A DNA stretch of 64,000 nt from JAICMB01 sp963802915 (GTDB lineage: Bacteria > Acidobacteriota > Terriglobia > Bryobacterales > Bryobacteraceae): positions 62,001 to 126,000 of the forward strand of contig CAWDKQ010000011.1 of NCBI GenBank assembly GCA_963802915.1, read 5' to 3'. The first letter of the stretch is position 1. Each line of letters begins with the position of its first letter. Below the pieces are notes generated by a model. That model was given only the letters and a program-made list of their open reading frames with translations. It had not been told where the DNA came from and did not search any database. This document shows, one piece after another, positions 54,723 through 63,510 of the stretch. The position numbers were made by a program, and so were the translations under genes.

Positions 54723-57056
54723 TTAATTCCTTAACGGCTTGCCAGTTTTGAGCATGAACTGCATCCGCTCTTGCGTTTTCGGATTACCGCACAGGCTCAA
54801 GAACGCTTCGCGCTCCAGGTCGAGAAGGTACTGCTCGGTCACCACGGGTTCGCCCGTGAGGTTTCCGCCGGTCAGAACCTTCGCCAGCTTTTCTCCGACC
54901 ACGACGTCGTAATCCGAGATGTAGTTGCCCTTGCGCATGGTCCACAATCCCAGTTTCAGAAGCGAGAATCCGGTTTCCCCTGACAGTTTGATGTGATTGT
55001 GGGGACGCGGGGGTGCATAATCGTGCGCCAGCGCCAGGGCGAGAGTTTTGGCGTCACCGATGAGCCGCTCCGGATTCATGGAAATGTGGTCCAGCCGGTG
55101 CAGCAGTCCCAAATTCTTCGCTTCTCCGGCACTCAGCGACACCTTGGCGTAACCGATGGTTTCGAAAACCTTGCGCGGATCGTGCAGGCGCAGCAGCAGC
55201 TCTTTGCATCCGCCGCCGCCGGGAATCAGGCCGACACCGACTTCGACCAGGCCCATGTACAACTCGGCCGAGGCCTGCGAGCGCGCAGTATGCATCACGA
55301 TTTCGCATCCACCGCCGAGAGTACGCGCGAAAGGCGCCGAAATGACCGGTTTTGGCGCATATTTCAGAGCCATGTTGACTTGCTGGAAACGGTTGATGGC
55401 CATGTTCAGCTCGTCCCATTCGCCCTCCTGGGCTCCGAGCAGGACCATCATAATGTTGGCGCCGACGCTGAAATTCTCGCCTTCGTTGGCGATCACCATG
55501 GCCTCGAAGTTTTTGTCCAGTTCTTCGAGCCCGGAATAAAGCATCGAGATGGTGTCTTCGCCGATGGAGTTCATTTTGCTATGGAACTCCACACAGACGA
55601 CTCCATCCCCGAGGTCGATGAGCGATGCGCCGGGATTCTGCTTGATGGTTCCACGGGCGCGCTTCAAATCGGAGAGAACGATGATGCCGGGCCGCTCCTC
55701 GATCTCCTGGTAACCATGTTTTGGGAAATCGAAAAAGAGGTTCCTGGGGCGTCCGTTTTCATGGCAGTGCTGATACAGCGAGGTTGCTCCCGTGGTCCGC
55801 AACGCCTGGATATTCGCGGGCAACTGGCGGCCTTCTTTTTCGATGCGGTTCGCTACGTATTCAAAGCCCAGCGCATCCCAGAGCTCGAACGGTCCGAGTT
55901 TATTCGCGTAGCCCCAGCGCATGGCCTGATCGATCTCAACAATGCGATCCGATATTTCGGGGACCATCGATGCCGAATAAATAAATAGATCGCTGAAGAT
56001 TTTCCAAAGGAATGTACCGGCGCGGTCATTCGAATTGACCAGGGCGCGCAGGCGTTCCGGCAGATCGTCGATGGCCTTGGCGGCTTCAGCGCTCGGAAAC
56101 TTCGGCTTCGCCGCGGGATGATATTCGAGGGTCTTCCAATCGATGGCGTGGATCACGCGATCCTCACCTTTGCCAACGCGTTTATAAAATCCCTGGCCGG
56201 TTTTTTCGCCGAGCCAGCCGTTCTCGATCATTTTCTTCTGAAAGTCGGTGGGCAGGAAACGGTCGCGCCAGGGATCGTTCGGAACCGCTTTATAAAGGTT
56301 GCTCCCAACGTAAGCCCAGATGTCGAGACCGACGATATCGAGCAAACGGAAGCTGGCGCTATTGGGAAGCCCAATGAGAGAGCCCGTGAGAGCGTCCACT
56401 TCTTCGACCGTGAAATCGTCTTCGACCGTATATTTCGCAATCGTGCCGCCGAAGAAACTTCCGATGCGATTGGCGATGAAATTCGGAGTATCTTTGCAGG
56501 GAACGACGCCTTTGCCCAGCCGCCGATCGGCGAAGTCCCGCACGAAATTGAGTACTTCGTCGCTGGTACCCGCGCCGGGAATCATTTCCATCAGGTGCAG
56601 GTAACGAGGCGGATTGAAGAAGTGAGTGCCCAGAAAGTTGCGGCGGAATTCAGCCGGGAAACCTTCCGAGATCTCAGCGAGCGGGATACCGCTGGTGTTG
56701 GTGGAGAGGATCGCGTTCGGTTTGCGAATCTTGTCGACGCGGCCCCAAAGGGCGCGCTTGATTTCGAGATTTTCGGTGACCGCTTCGATGATCCAGTCGC
56801 AGTTTGCGACGTCCCCGAGATTGTCTTCGAAGTTACCTGGCGTAATCAGTTCTTTGGCGGACTCGACAAAGAACGCGCCCGGTTTCTGTTTTTCGGCATG
56901 CTCGATGCCTTTTAATGCCGCCGCATTCCGGTTCTTCTCGTTCGGCAGCACGATGTCGAGCAGCAACGACGGAATCCCCGCATTGGCGAAGTGGGCGGCG
57001 ATGCGCGAGCCCATGGTGCCCGCGCCCAGTACAGCTACGCGTCTGATAGTTCTCAT
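54723..57056 (-). CDS. fadN: 3-hydroxyacyl-CoA dehydrogenase/enoyl-CoA hydratase fusion, FadN-like (copy 2)
   Basis: A 777-residue paralogue of 32711-35116. The Rossmann start is V-A-V-L-G-A-G-T-M-G near residue 7, followed by F-F-N-P-P-R-Y-L-H-L-M-E. The hydratase domain near residue 500 onward has S-V-G-A-N-I and L-G-G-G-C-E. It begins directly with the dehydrogenase domain, without the N-terminal extension of copy 1. First gene of the minus-strand operon, 15 bases before the thiolase. A TACAAT box lies about 20 bases upstream of its start. Confidence 0.92.
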   Translation of the reverse strand: MRTIRRVAVLGAGTMGSRIAAHFANAGIPSLLLDIVLPNEKNRNAAALKGIEHAEKQKPGAFFVESAKELITPGNFEDNLGDVANCDWIIEAVTENLEIKRALWGRVDKIRKPNAILSTNTSGIPLAEISEGFPAEFRRNFLGTHFFNPPRYLHLMEMIPGAGTSDEVLNFVRDFADRRLGKGVVPCKDTPNFIANRIGSFFGGTIAKYTVEDDFTVEEVDALTGSLIGLPNSASFRLLDIVGLDIWAYVGSNLYKAVPNDPWRDRFLPTDFQKKMIENGWLGEKTGQGFYKRVGKGEDRVIHAIDWKTLEYHPAAKPKFPSAEAAKAIDDLPERLRALVNSNDRAGTFLWKIFSDLFIYSASMVPEISDRIVEIDQAMRWGYANKLGPFELWDALGFEYVANRIEKEGRQLPANIQALRTTGATSLYQHCHENGRPRNLFFDFPKHGYQEIEERPGIIVLSDLKRARGTIKQNPGASLIDLGDGVVCVEFHSKMNSIGEDTISMLYSGLEELDKNFEAMVIANEGENFSVGANIMMVLLGAQEGEWDELNMAINRFQQVNMALKYAPKPVISAPFARTLGGGCEIVMHTARSQASAELYMGLVEVGVGLIPGGGGCKELLLRLHDPRKVFETIGYAKVSLSAGEAKNLGLLHRLDHISMNPERLIGDAKTLALALAHDYAPPRPHNHIKLSGETGFSLLKLGLWTMRKGNYISDYDVVVGEKLAKVLTGGNLTGEPVVTEQYLLDLEREAFLSLCGNPKTQERMQFMLKTGKPLRN

Positions 57057-57159
57057 GTTTAAGAGCCTTGACTATTGTAAGGGACGCTCGGCGCGTACGG
57101 TAGGGGTGCGCCTGATCGCGCAGCGACACGGCCCGCTTAGAATGTCCAGAGTAGGCTGA

Positions 57160-59295
57160 ATGGATTCGCAACCGAATAGCTGGGCATCGTTCTGGCAGAC
57201 CGTAGTCCGTTTTCAAAAAGAAAAGCTGAATCTCTGGCTGGCTGTTCGAAACACTTTGGGAATCGTTTTGCCCTTGATCGCGGGTGTCGAGTTGGGCACG
57301 GTTTCCGGCGGCCTTGCGATGGCCACTGGCGCGCTGAACGTTTCGTTCTCGGATGGGCAGGAGCCGTATCGACAGCGATCGCGGCGAATGGTGGCGGCCA
57401 GCGTCCTCGTGGGGTTCGCGGTGTTTTTTGGAGCGATCTGCGGACACAATACTGTGGCGGCAGTGCTGGTGGGCGCGGCATGGGCATTTGCTACGGGGAT
57501 GATGGTCGCACTCAGTACGACGGCCGCGGACCTCGGAGCAGTGAGCCTGGTGACGCTGGTGGTTTACATGGCGGTGCCCCAGACTTTCGAGCGCGCTGTT
57601 TATGGTGGCTTGCTGGCGATGGCGGGAGGGCTGCTGCAAACAGCACTGGCGCTGGCTTTCTGGCCTCTCAGAAAATACGTTTACGAACAGCGCGCGCTGG
57701 GCGATCTATTTGCGGAACTGGCGCGGATTGCGGAGACTCCGATTCGACCCACCTCGGCCCCGCCCGCCAGCACGCAGAGCACGGCTGCACATGTTGCGTT
57801 GGCGCCCTTGACGGGAGATCACTCCCTGGAAGTGGAGCGATATCGGTTGCTTCTGAGTCAGGCCGAACGCATGCGGCTCGCCTTGATGATGCTGGGCCGG
57901 ATCCGCATTCGACTCGAACGCGAACACGCCGCCGACGTTGCTATTGTCGATCGTTACTTCGCGATCTGCGTGCGCATTCTCAAGATACTCGCTCAATGCG
58001 TGCGCGCGGGCGAGCCGGTGAGTGTCGATTCGGAGAGCTTCAACGAGCTTGAACAGATCGCGGAGAAGTTGCGGCAAGAAGATCCATCGCGTTCACCGGA
58101 GGTCGCGGCTATGCTGCGTGACGCTCGCTTCCAGATGGACGCTTTGACCGGACAGCTTCGATCGGCGGTGGAACTAGCCGGGAACGCGACGCCGCAGGGA
58201 GTTGAGGAATTCGAGCGCCGCGAAGCCGCACTGCCGTGGCATCTTCGTGTGGGCGGAACGCTCGCCACACTGCGCGCCAATTTGACCTTGCAATCGGCCG
58301 CGTGCCGTCACGCCATCCGCCTGGCTGCCTGCGTTGCTTTCGGGACGGCATTCGCGCGCGGTTTCGGATTGCGGCGGTCTTACTGGGTGCCCATGACGAT
58401 CGCCATCGTGTTGAAGCCGGACTTCACCGCAACGTTCAGCCGCGGCGTTCTTCGCCTCGCCGGCACGCTGGTGGGATTAATTTGCGCGACGGTTCTTTTC
58501 CATGTCTTGCCTCCGGGGCCTTTTACGGAAATCGGGTTGATCGCAGTCTCGATGTTTTTTCTTCGGTACCTGGGACCCGCGAATTATGGACTGCTCGTTG
58601 TCGGCGTGACGGCGTTAGTGGTGCTGCTGATCGCGATGACCGGTGTCGCGCCACAACCGGTCATGTTGGCGCGAGGCTTGAACACTGCGGCCGGCGGTGC
58701 GATTGCGCTGCTTGCGTATTGGTCGTGGCCGACATGGGAGCGCACGCAGATTCGGGAGACGATCGCGCAGATGCTGGATGCGTACAGGAATTCTTTTCGC
58801 GGGATCCGGCTGAGCTATGAGAACCCGAAGGAGCCCTTGGAAGAGCAGCGGGATCGTGCGCGGCTACCCGCCAGGCTGGCTCGTTCGAATCTGCAGGCTT
58901 CGGTAGACCGGCTCACCGCGGAGCCGGGTACGTCGGCGGAAACGGTGAGCGCGTTGAGCGGGATTCTCGCGAGTTCGCACCGTTTGATCCACGCGATTAT
59001 GGCTTTGGAAGCAGGGCTCTACACCAGCGATCCCGTACCGGCGCGCTCGGGATTCCGGCCGTTCGCGAACGATGTCGAATTGACTTTGTATTATCTTGCT
59101 TCGGCGCTGCGGGGATCACCGGTATTGCGGGAGTCACTGCCGGATTTACGTGAGGACCATCATGCGCTGGTACAGTCGGGAGACGGACACGTGGAACGTT
59201 ATGCGTCGGTGAATACGGAGACGGATCGCATCACAAACAGTTTGAATACGCTGAGTGAAGAATTGTTACGGTGGTTGGGAGGGAGCCGATCTTGA
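57160..59295 (+). CDS. FUSC-family inner-membrane protein (aromatic acid exporter-like)
   Basis: A 711-residue protein with two blocks of membrane helices (about residues 30-180 and 390-530) separated and followed by soluble helical regions, the layout of FUSC/YccS-like proteins. R-R-S-Y-W-V-P-M-T-I-A-I-V-L-K-P-D-F begins the second block and is the best-conserved motif of the family (the fusaric acid resistance-like core). Members export aromatic acids or other toxic organic compounds. The partner gene for a membrane fusion protein is not seen. The downstream peptidase overlaps its stop. Confidence 0.8.
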   Translation: MDSQPNSWASFWQTVVRFQKEKLNLWLAVRNTLGIVLPLIAGVELGTVSGGLAMATGALNVSFSDGQEPYRQRSRRMVAASVLVGFAVFFGAICGHNTVAAVLVGAAWAFATGMMVALSTTAADLGAVSLVTLVVYMAVPQTFERAVYGGLLAMAGGLLQTALALAFWPLRKYVYEQRALGDLFAELARIAETPIRPTSAPPASTQSTAAHVALAPLTGDHSLEVERYRLLLSQAERMRLALMMLGRIRIRLEREHAADVAIVDRYFAICVRILKILAQCVRAGEPVSVDSESFNELEQIAEKLRQEDPSRSPEVAAMLRDARFQMDALTGQLRSAVELAGNATPQGVEEFERREAALPWHLRVGGTLATLRANLTLQSAACRHAIRLAACVAFGTAFARGFGLRRSYWVPMTIAIVLKPDFTATFSRGVLRLAGTLVGLICATVLFHVLPPGPFTEIGLIAVSMFFLRYLGPANYGLLVVGVTALVVLLIAMTGVAPQPVMLARGLNTAAGGAIALLAYWSWPTWERTQIRETIAQMLDAYRNSFRGIRLSYENPKEPLEEQRDRARLPARLARSNLQASVDRLTAEPGTSAETVSALSGILASSHRLIHAIMALEAGLYTSDPVPARSGFRPFANDVELTLYYLASALRGSPVLRESLPDLREDHHALVQSGDGHVERYASVNTETDRITNSLNTLSEELLRWLGGSRS

Positions 59296-60728
59296 GACGT
59301 TTTTTGTTGGGCCTCGTGTTGACCGGCTTGTGCCACGCCGAGAATGCGGCTGCCGTTGCGGGCGGCAAGTGGCGCGCGGCGCATGAACAGGCCATCCTGA
59401 GCGAGTTTTTCGAACTGCTTTCGATTCCGAATATTGCGTCGGACACGGCGAATATTCGCCGCAATGCGGATGCGGTGTCGAAGATGCTGGCGCGTCACGG
59501 CGTGAGTTCGAGATTGCTGGAGACTGAGGGCTCGCCTCCGGTGGTTTATGGAGAGATCCGGACGCCGAACGCGGTGCGGACAGTGGTGTTCTATGCGCAT
59601 TACGACGGCCAGCCGCTGAATCCGAAAGAATGGGCCACGGATCCGTGGAAGCCGGTTGTGAAAGATGGGCGGATTTATGCGCGATCGGCTTCGGATGATA
59701 AAGCTCCCATCATCGTGCTGATGACGGCTCTCGATGGGCTTCGGGCGGCACCGATTCCGCTGAAACAGAATGTCAAGTTTGTGTTCGAGGGCGAGGAAGA
59801 GGCGGGATCGCAGCATCTGGATCGGATTCTGGCCGCGAATAAAGATTTGCTGAAGGCGGATGTATGGTTCATTTGCGACGGTCCGGTGCATCAGAGCCGG
59901 AAGCAGCAGATCGTATTTGGCGCGCGCGGCGTGGAGACTGTCGATATCACGGTGTACGGTGCGAAGCGAGAGCTGCACAGCGGACATTACGGGAACTGGG
60001 CTCCGAATCCGGCCATGATGCTGGCGCGTCTGCTGGCTTCGATGAAGGACGACGATGGACGTGTTCTGGTGGATCACTTTTACGACGGCATCGCGCCTTT
60101 GAGCGAGACGGAGAAGCGCGCGATTGCGTCGGCGCCGGATGTCGATGAGGATTTAAAGCGCGAGTTGTGGCTTGGACGGACGGAGGGCGATGGGCAGAAG
60201 CTTGTCGATTTGATCAACCTGCCGTCGCTGAATGTGCGCGGGATGGCGAGCGCGCGGATTGGGGCGCAGGCGAGCAACGTGATTCCATCGACCGCGATGG
60301 CGTCGATCGATATGCGGCTTGTGAAGGGGATCGGTCATGAAGAGGCGGCTCGGCGGCTGATCGAACATATTCGGAAGCAGGGGTATTTTGTGGTGGACCG
60401 CGATCCGGATGCGGATACGCTGATGTCGCACACGAAGGTCGCGAAGGTGATCGCGGATCAGGGGTATGACGCGGAGCGGACGTCAATGGATCTGCCGATT
60501 TCACAGCTCGTGCTGCGGACGGCGGATAGTGTTCGGGGTCCCGTGGTGCGGTTGCCGACGATGGGTGGCAGCGTGCCGCTATTTATGATTTCACAGATTT
60601 TGGGATCGCCGACCATCACGGTGCCGATCGCGAATCACGATAATAATCAACACAGTTACAACGAGAATATTCGGATCCAGAATTTGTGGGATGGCATCGA
60701 GCTTATGGCTGCGCTGCTGGCCATGTGA
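59292..60728 (+). CDS. M20-family metallopeptidase (dipeptidase-like), secreted
   Basis: A 478-residue zinc peptidase. TTG 59292 overlaps the previous stop by 4 bases, follows GGAGGGAG and gives a signal peptide (R-R-F-L-L-G-L-V-L-T-G-L-C-H-A). Metal ligands are His in F-Y-A-H-Y-D-G-Q, Asp in S-A-S-D-D-K-A-P, the Glu pair in E-G-E-E-E-A-G-S, Asp in I-C-D-G-P and His in N-Q-H-S-Y-N-E-N. The dimerisation domain lies between about 210 and 360. It probably cleaves di- or oligopeptides in the periplasm. Confidence 0.88.
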   Translation: MRRFLLGLVLTGLCHAENAAAVAGGKWRAAHEQAILSEFFELLSIPNIASDTANIRRNADAVSKMLARHGVSSRLLETEGSPPVVYGEIRTPNAVRTVVFYAHYDGQPLNPKEWATDPWKPVVKDGRIYARSASDDKAPIIVLMTALDGLRAAPIPLKQNVKFVFEGEEEAGSQHLDRILAANKDLLKADVWFICDGPVHQSRKQQIVFGARGVETVDITVYGAKRELHSGHYGNWAPNPAMMLARLLASMKDDDGRVLVDHFYDGIAPLSETEKRAIASAPDVDEDLKRELWLGRTEGDGQKLVDLINLPSLNVRGMASARIGAQASNVIPSTAMASIDMRLVKGIGHEEAARRLIEHIRKQGYFVVDRDPDADTLMSHTKVAKVIADQGYDAERTSMDLPISQLVLRTADSVRGPVVRLPTMGGSVPLFMISQILGSPTITVPIANHDNNQHSYNENIRIQNLWDGIELMAALLAM

Positions 60729-60798
60729 GCAGTATACGGTGTCCCCGATTAAATCGGGGACAGCTGAAGGTGTCCCCGGGGGACAGGGTATACTGCTC
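60727..60798. repeat. Nested inverted repeat between the M20 peptidase and recR
   Basis: The outer arms GAGCAGTATAC (60727-60737) and GTATACTGCTC (60788-60798) are a perfect 11-base inverted repeat. Inside are GTCCCCGATT and AATCGGGGAC (60741-60761, one-base loop) and a short GTCCCC-GGGGGAC palindrome near 60772-60784. The element fills the gap between the two convergent genes and takes in the peptidase stop. It could end transcription in both directions, or be a dispersed palindromic element. Confidence 0.8.
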
Positions 60799-61398
60799 CT
60801 ACATTTCGCGGCGGTTTTCTAGCGATTTGCTCATCGTTACTTCGTCGGCGAACTCTAAGTCGCTGCCGACCGGGATGCCCATCGCGATGCGGGTCACCTT
60901 CATCCCTAGCGGTTTCAATAACCTGGAGAGATAGACCGCAGTCGCTTCACCCTCTACCGTTGGATTCGTTGCCAAAATGATTTCGTGGATCTCGTCATTC
61001 TGAATCCGCTCCAGGAGACTCTTTATCCGTAGCTGCTCCGGTCCGATGCCGCGGAGCGGTGAAATGGACCCGTGCAGAACGTGATAGACGCCTTCGAACT
61101 GGCGGGTGGTTTCGATCGGCAGTATATTGTGGGGCTCTTCGATGATGCAGATTACCGAATGATTGCGATTGGGGTCGCGGCAATAATTGCAGATCTCGCC
61201 GTCGCTAATGTTGTTGCAGACGGTGCAGATTCCGAGCTTCTCTTTGACATCGACAACGGCCTGAGCGAACCGCTGCGCGTCTTCCTGAGACGCACGCAAC
61301 ACATGGAACGCGATCCGCTGCGCTGATTTTTGCCCGATGCCCGGAAGGCGCTTCAATTCCTGAATTAGCCGCGCAAGCGGCTCGGCAAAATCGGGCAT
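60799..61398 (-). CDS. recR: Recombination mediator protein RecR
   Basis: A 199-residue protein that forms a ring and helps load RecA at gaps with RecF/RecO. It has a helix-hairpin-helix (L-P-G-I-G-Q-K-S-A-Q-R), a four-cysteine zinc finger (C-T-V-C, then C-N-Y-C), and a Toprim domain (I-I-E-E-P-H-N). It is 3 bases downstream of ybaB, in the dnaX-ybaB-recR order found widely in bacteria. Confidence 0.96.
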   Translation of the reverse strand: MPDFAEPLARLIQELKRLPGIGQKSAQRIAFHVLRASQEDAQRFAQAVVDVKEKLGICTVCNNISDGEICNYCRDPNRNHSVICIIEEPHNILPIETTRQFEGVYHVLHGSISPLRGIGPEQLRIKSLLERIQNDEIHEIILATNPTVEGEATAVYLSRLLKPLGMKVTRIAMGIPVGSDLEFADEVTMSKSLENRREM

Positions 61399-61401
61399 GC
61401 G

Positions 61402-61710
61402 CTAGAACAGGCCTGGAGGCAGCCCCATGCCGCCGAGCATGCCGCTCATCTTCTGACTGGTTTCTTCGTCGACTTTTTTGGCGGCTTCGTTGAACGCGGC
61501 CATCACCATGTCCTGGAGCATCTCGACATCGCCGGCGACTTCGGGATCGATCTTCACGGCAGTGACGTTTTTCTTGCCATCCATGTTGACGGTCACCATG
61601 CCGCCGCCCGCCGTGGCCTCCACCCGAATCAGCGCAATCTCTTCCTGCATTTTACGCTGCATCTGCTCGGCCTGCTTCATCATCGCCTGCATGTTTCCTG
61701 GTAGTTTCAT
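61402..61710 (-). CDS. ybaB: YbaB/EbfC-family nucleoid-associated protein
   Basis: A 102-residue DNA-binding protein. The N-terminal M-M-K-Q-A-E-Q-M-Q-R-K-M-Q-E coiled helix and the central G-G-G-M-V-T-V-N-M-D-G-K-K strand pair are diagnostic. The C terminus is methionine- and glycine-rich (S-G-M-L-G-G-M-G-L-P-P-G). It lies between dnaX and recR with short gaps. Confidence 0.93.
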   Translation of the reverse strand: MKLPGNMQAMMKQAEQMQRKMQEEIALIRVEATAGGGMVTVNMDGKKNVTAVKIDPEVAGDVEMLQDMVMAAFNEAAKKVDEETSQKMSGMLGGMGLPPGLF

Positions 61711-61729
61711 GGGACCTGCTTTCGCTTGT

Positions 61730-63328
61730 CTATTCTTTCAGATTTCGGACGGCGCGAACATGAGCATCCGGAAATTTTTCGCGGAACCGCTGCACGTCGG
61801 GATGCGCGAGAGCGCGCTCCGTGGCTTCGTCGTCGGTTGGCGGTTTGCGTTGCGCGACCGGAGCGGCCGCCACTTCGGGCTGACCGACACTCACAGTGAT
61901 TTTCATTTGACGCCCCAGAACTTGCTGCACGGCTTTCTGCAACTCCTTGGGATCCATGGCCAACGAGAATTCTGACGTCGTGATGAATTGAAGCTCGGTT
62001 CCCTTTTCGATGACCTGGGAGTGCTCGAGTGCGTCGGCCGTGAACATCATGCCAAGTTCGGTGAGGGCTGAGTGCAGACGGTCGCGCAGATCGCCTGACG
62101 CGACGACGACAGGTTTCGGCGTGGGAGCTGGATTCGAAGCGGGAGCTGGATTCGAAACGGGAGCCGGCGGCGGCACTTTCCTGACTTCCGGAGTTTTCTT
62201 CGGAGCGCCCAGGCCCGCAAGCGCGTCTTCAATCAACGTCAGCTTTCCCGCCTGAACCAGCTTCAATAATCCAATCTCGAGGTGAAATCTCGGCTGTAGC
62301 GAGAACTGCAAATCCTTGAAGATATCGAGCGTGATTTGCAGATAGCGCGTCAAGTCTTCTTCTGAAAACGTCGCGGAGATGGCTGCGAGACGTTCCTGTT
62401 CCCGCGGCGTGGCTGCAATCAGGCGCGTGTTCGATCCGGCCACTTTCGCCACCAGCAGGTTGCGGAAATAACGCGCCAACTCACGGCAGAAGTGCTGCAG
62501 GTTGCGGCCGTTGCGCTCCAGTTCCATGACGACGTCGAGCATGCGGCGCGAGTCCTGCTGTTCGAGCGCCTGGGTGATCTGTGCCAGCGAATCGAGCGAG
62601 AACATGCCGAGCAGCGCGCGAACATCGGCCGCGTTCAGCTTCTCGCCGCAGCAGGCGATGGCCTGGTCGAGCGCGGAAAGGGAGTCGCGGACGCTTCCCT
62701 CCCCCGCCTGCGCGAGCACCGATAGAGTTTCCGTATCCGCTTCGATGCCTTCCTGCTTCAGAATCCAGTCCATGCGGTTGACGACTTCCGCGAAATCCAC
62801 GGAACGGAAACTGAACTGCTGACAGCGTGAGGCAATGGTCGTCGGGATTTTGTGAGATTCGGTGGTGCAGAGGACGAAGACGGCCCACTCGGGGGGCTCT
62901 TCGAGCGTCTTCAGCAGCGCGTTGAATGCTTCGCTCGTGATCTGATGCGCTTCGTCGACAATGAAGACTTTGTAGCGATCCCGCGCGGGACGATAGCGCA
63001 CGTTTTCGCGCAGCTCGCGCATTTCGTTGATACCGCGATTGGAGGCGGCGTCGATCTCAATCACGTCGGGCGAATTGCCGAGCGTGACTTCGAGGCAGCT
63101 CGCGCACTCGCCGCAGGGATGGGCCGTCGGACCATTGATGCAGTTGAGGCAACGCGCCAGGATGCGCGCCACCGTGGTTTTACCCGTTCCACGCTGACCG
63201 GAAAAAATATAGCCGTGCGCGATTCGCTGCTGCGAAATAGCGTTTTCGATTGTGGTGCGGACGTGCTCCTGCCCGATCAGCTCGGCGAAGGACTGCGGCC
63301 GGTATTTCCTTGCAATGACTTGATACAT
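61730..63328 (-). CDS. dnaX: DNA polymerase III subunits gamma and tau
   Basis: A 532-residue clamp-loader ATPase subunit. I start it at ATG 63328 (Y-Q-V-I-A-R-K-Y-R-P-Q-S-F), the usual N terminus; an in-frame start at 63379 lies inside the SRP RNA gene. Walker A is G-Q-R-G-T-G-K-T-T, the zinc module has C-L-N-C...C-G-E-C-A-S-C, and Walker B is V-D-E-A-H. A Pro/Ala-rich linker near residues 395-430 (P-A-P-V-S-N-P-A-P) joins a tau-like C-terminal domain. Confidence 0.96.
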   Translation of the reverse strand: MYQVIARKYRPQSFAELIGQEHVRTTIENAISQQRIAHGYIFSGQRGTGKTTVARILARCLNCINGPTAHPCGECASCLEVTLGNSPDVIEIDAASNRGINEMRELRENVRYRPARDRYKVFIVDEAHQITSEAFNALLKTLEEPPEWAVFVLCTTESHKIPTTIASRCQQFSFRSVDFAEVVNRMDWILKQEGIEADTETLSVLAQAGEGSVRDSLSALDQAIACCGEKLNAADVRALLGMFSLDSLAQITQALEQQDSRRMLDVVMELERNGRNLQHFCRELARYFRNLLVAKVAGSNTRLIAATPREQERLAAISATFSEEDLTRYLQITLDIFKDLQFSLQPRFHLEIGLLKLVQAGKLTLIEDALAGLGAPKKTPEVRKVPPPAPVSNPAPASNPAPTPKPVVVASGDLRDRLHSALTELGMMFTADALEHSQVIEKGTELQFITTSEFSLAMDPKELQKAVQQVLGRQMKITVSVGQPEVAAAPVAQRKPPTDDEATERALAHPDVQRFREKFPDAHVRAVRNLKE

Positions 63329-63349
63329 GAAAACTGGGCGGTCGTTTGA

Positions 63350-63456
63350 GCCAGACCCCGGGTAATCCGCGGCACACAAGCTAAACCGCTACCGTTGCTT
63401 CCTTCCGGACCTGGCGGGGTTTACGACCGCTCATTGCACGAAGCCCGGAGCCTGAC
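63350..63456 (-). ncRNA. ffs: Signal recognition particle RNA (4.5S, small bacterial type)
   Basis: On the minus strand the apical loop sequence CCAGGTCCGGAAGGAAGCA, the most conserved part of SRP RNA and the site bound by Ffh, lies near 63390-63410. The ends pair with each other: GTCAGGCTCCGGG at the 5' end with CCCGGGGTCTGGC at the 3' end, allowing G-U pairs. The length, about 107 bases, fits the short SRP RNA of Gram-negative bacteria. The gene is 21 bases before the dnaX start, an arrangement known from several phyla. Exact ends are inferred from the terminal stem. Confidence 0.93.
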
Positions 63457-63510
63457 ACACATCATTCTAACAGCGGCGTTCCAACAGACCGCGGAATACA
63501 ATGATCGACA

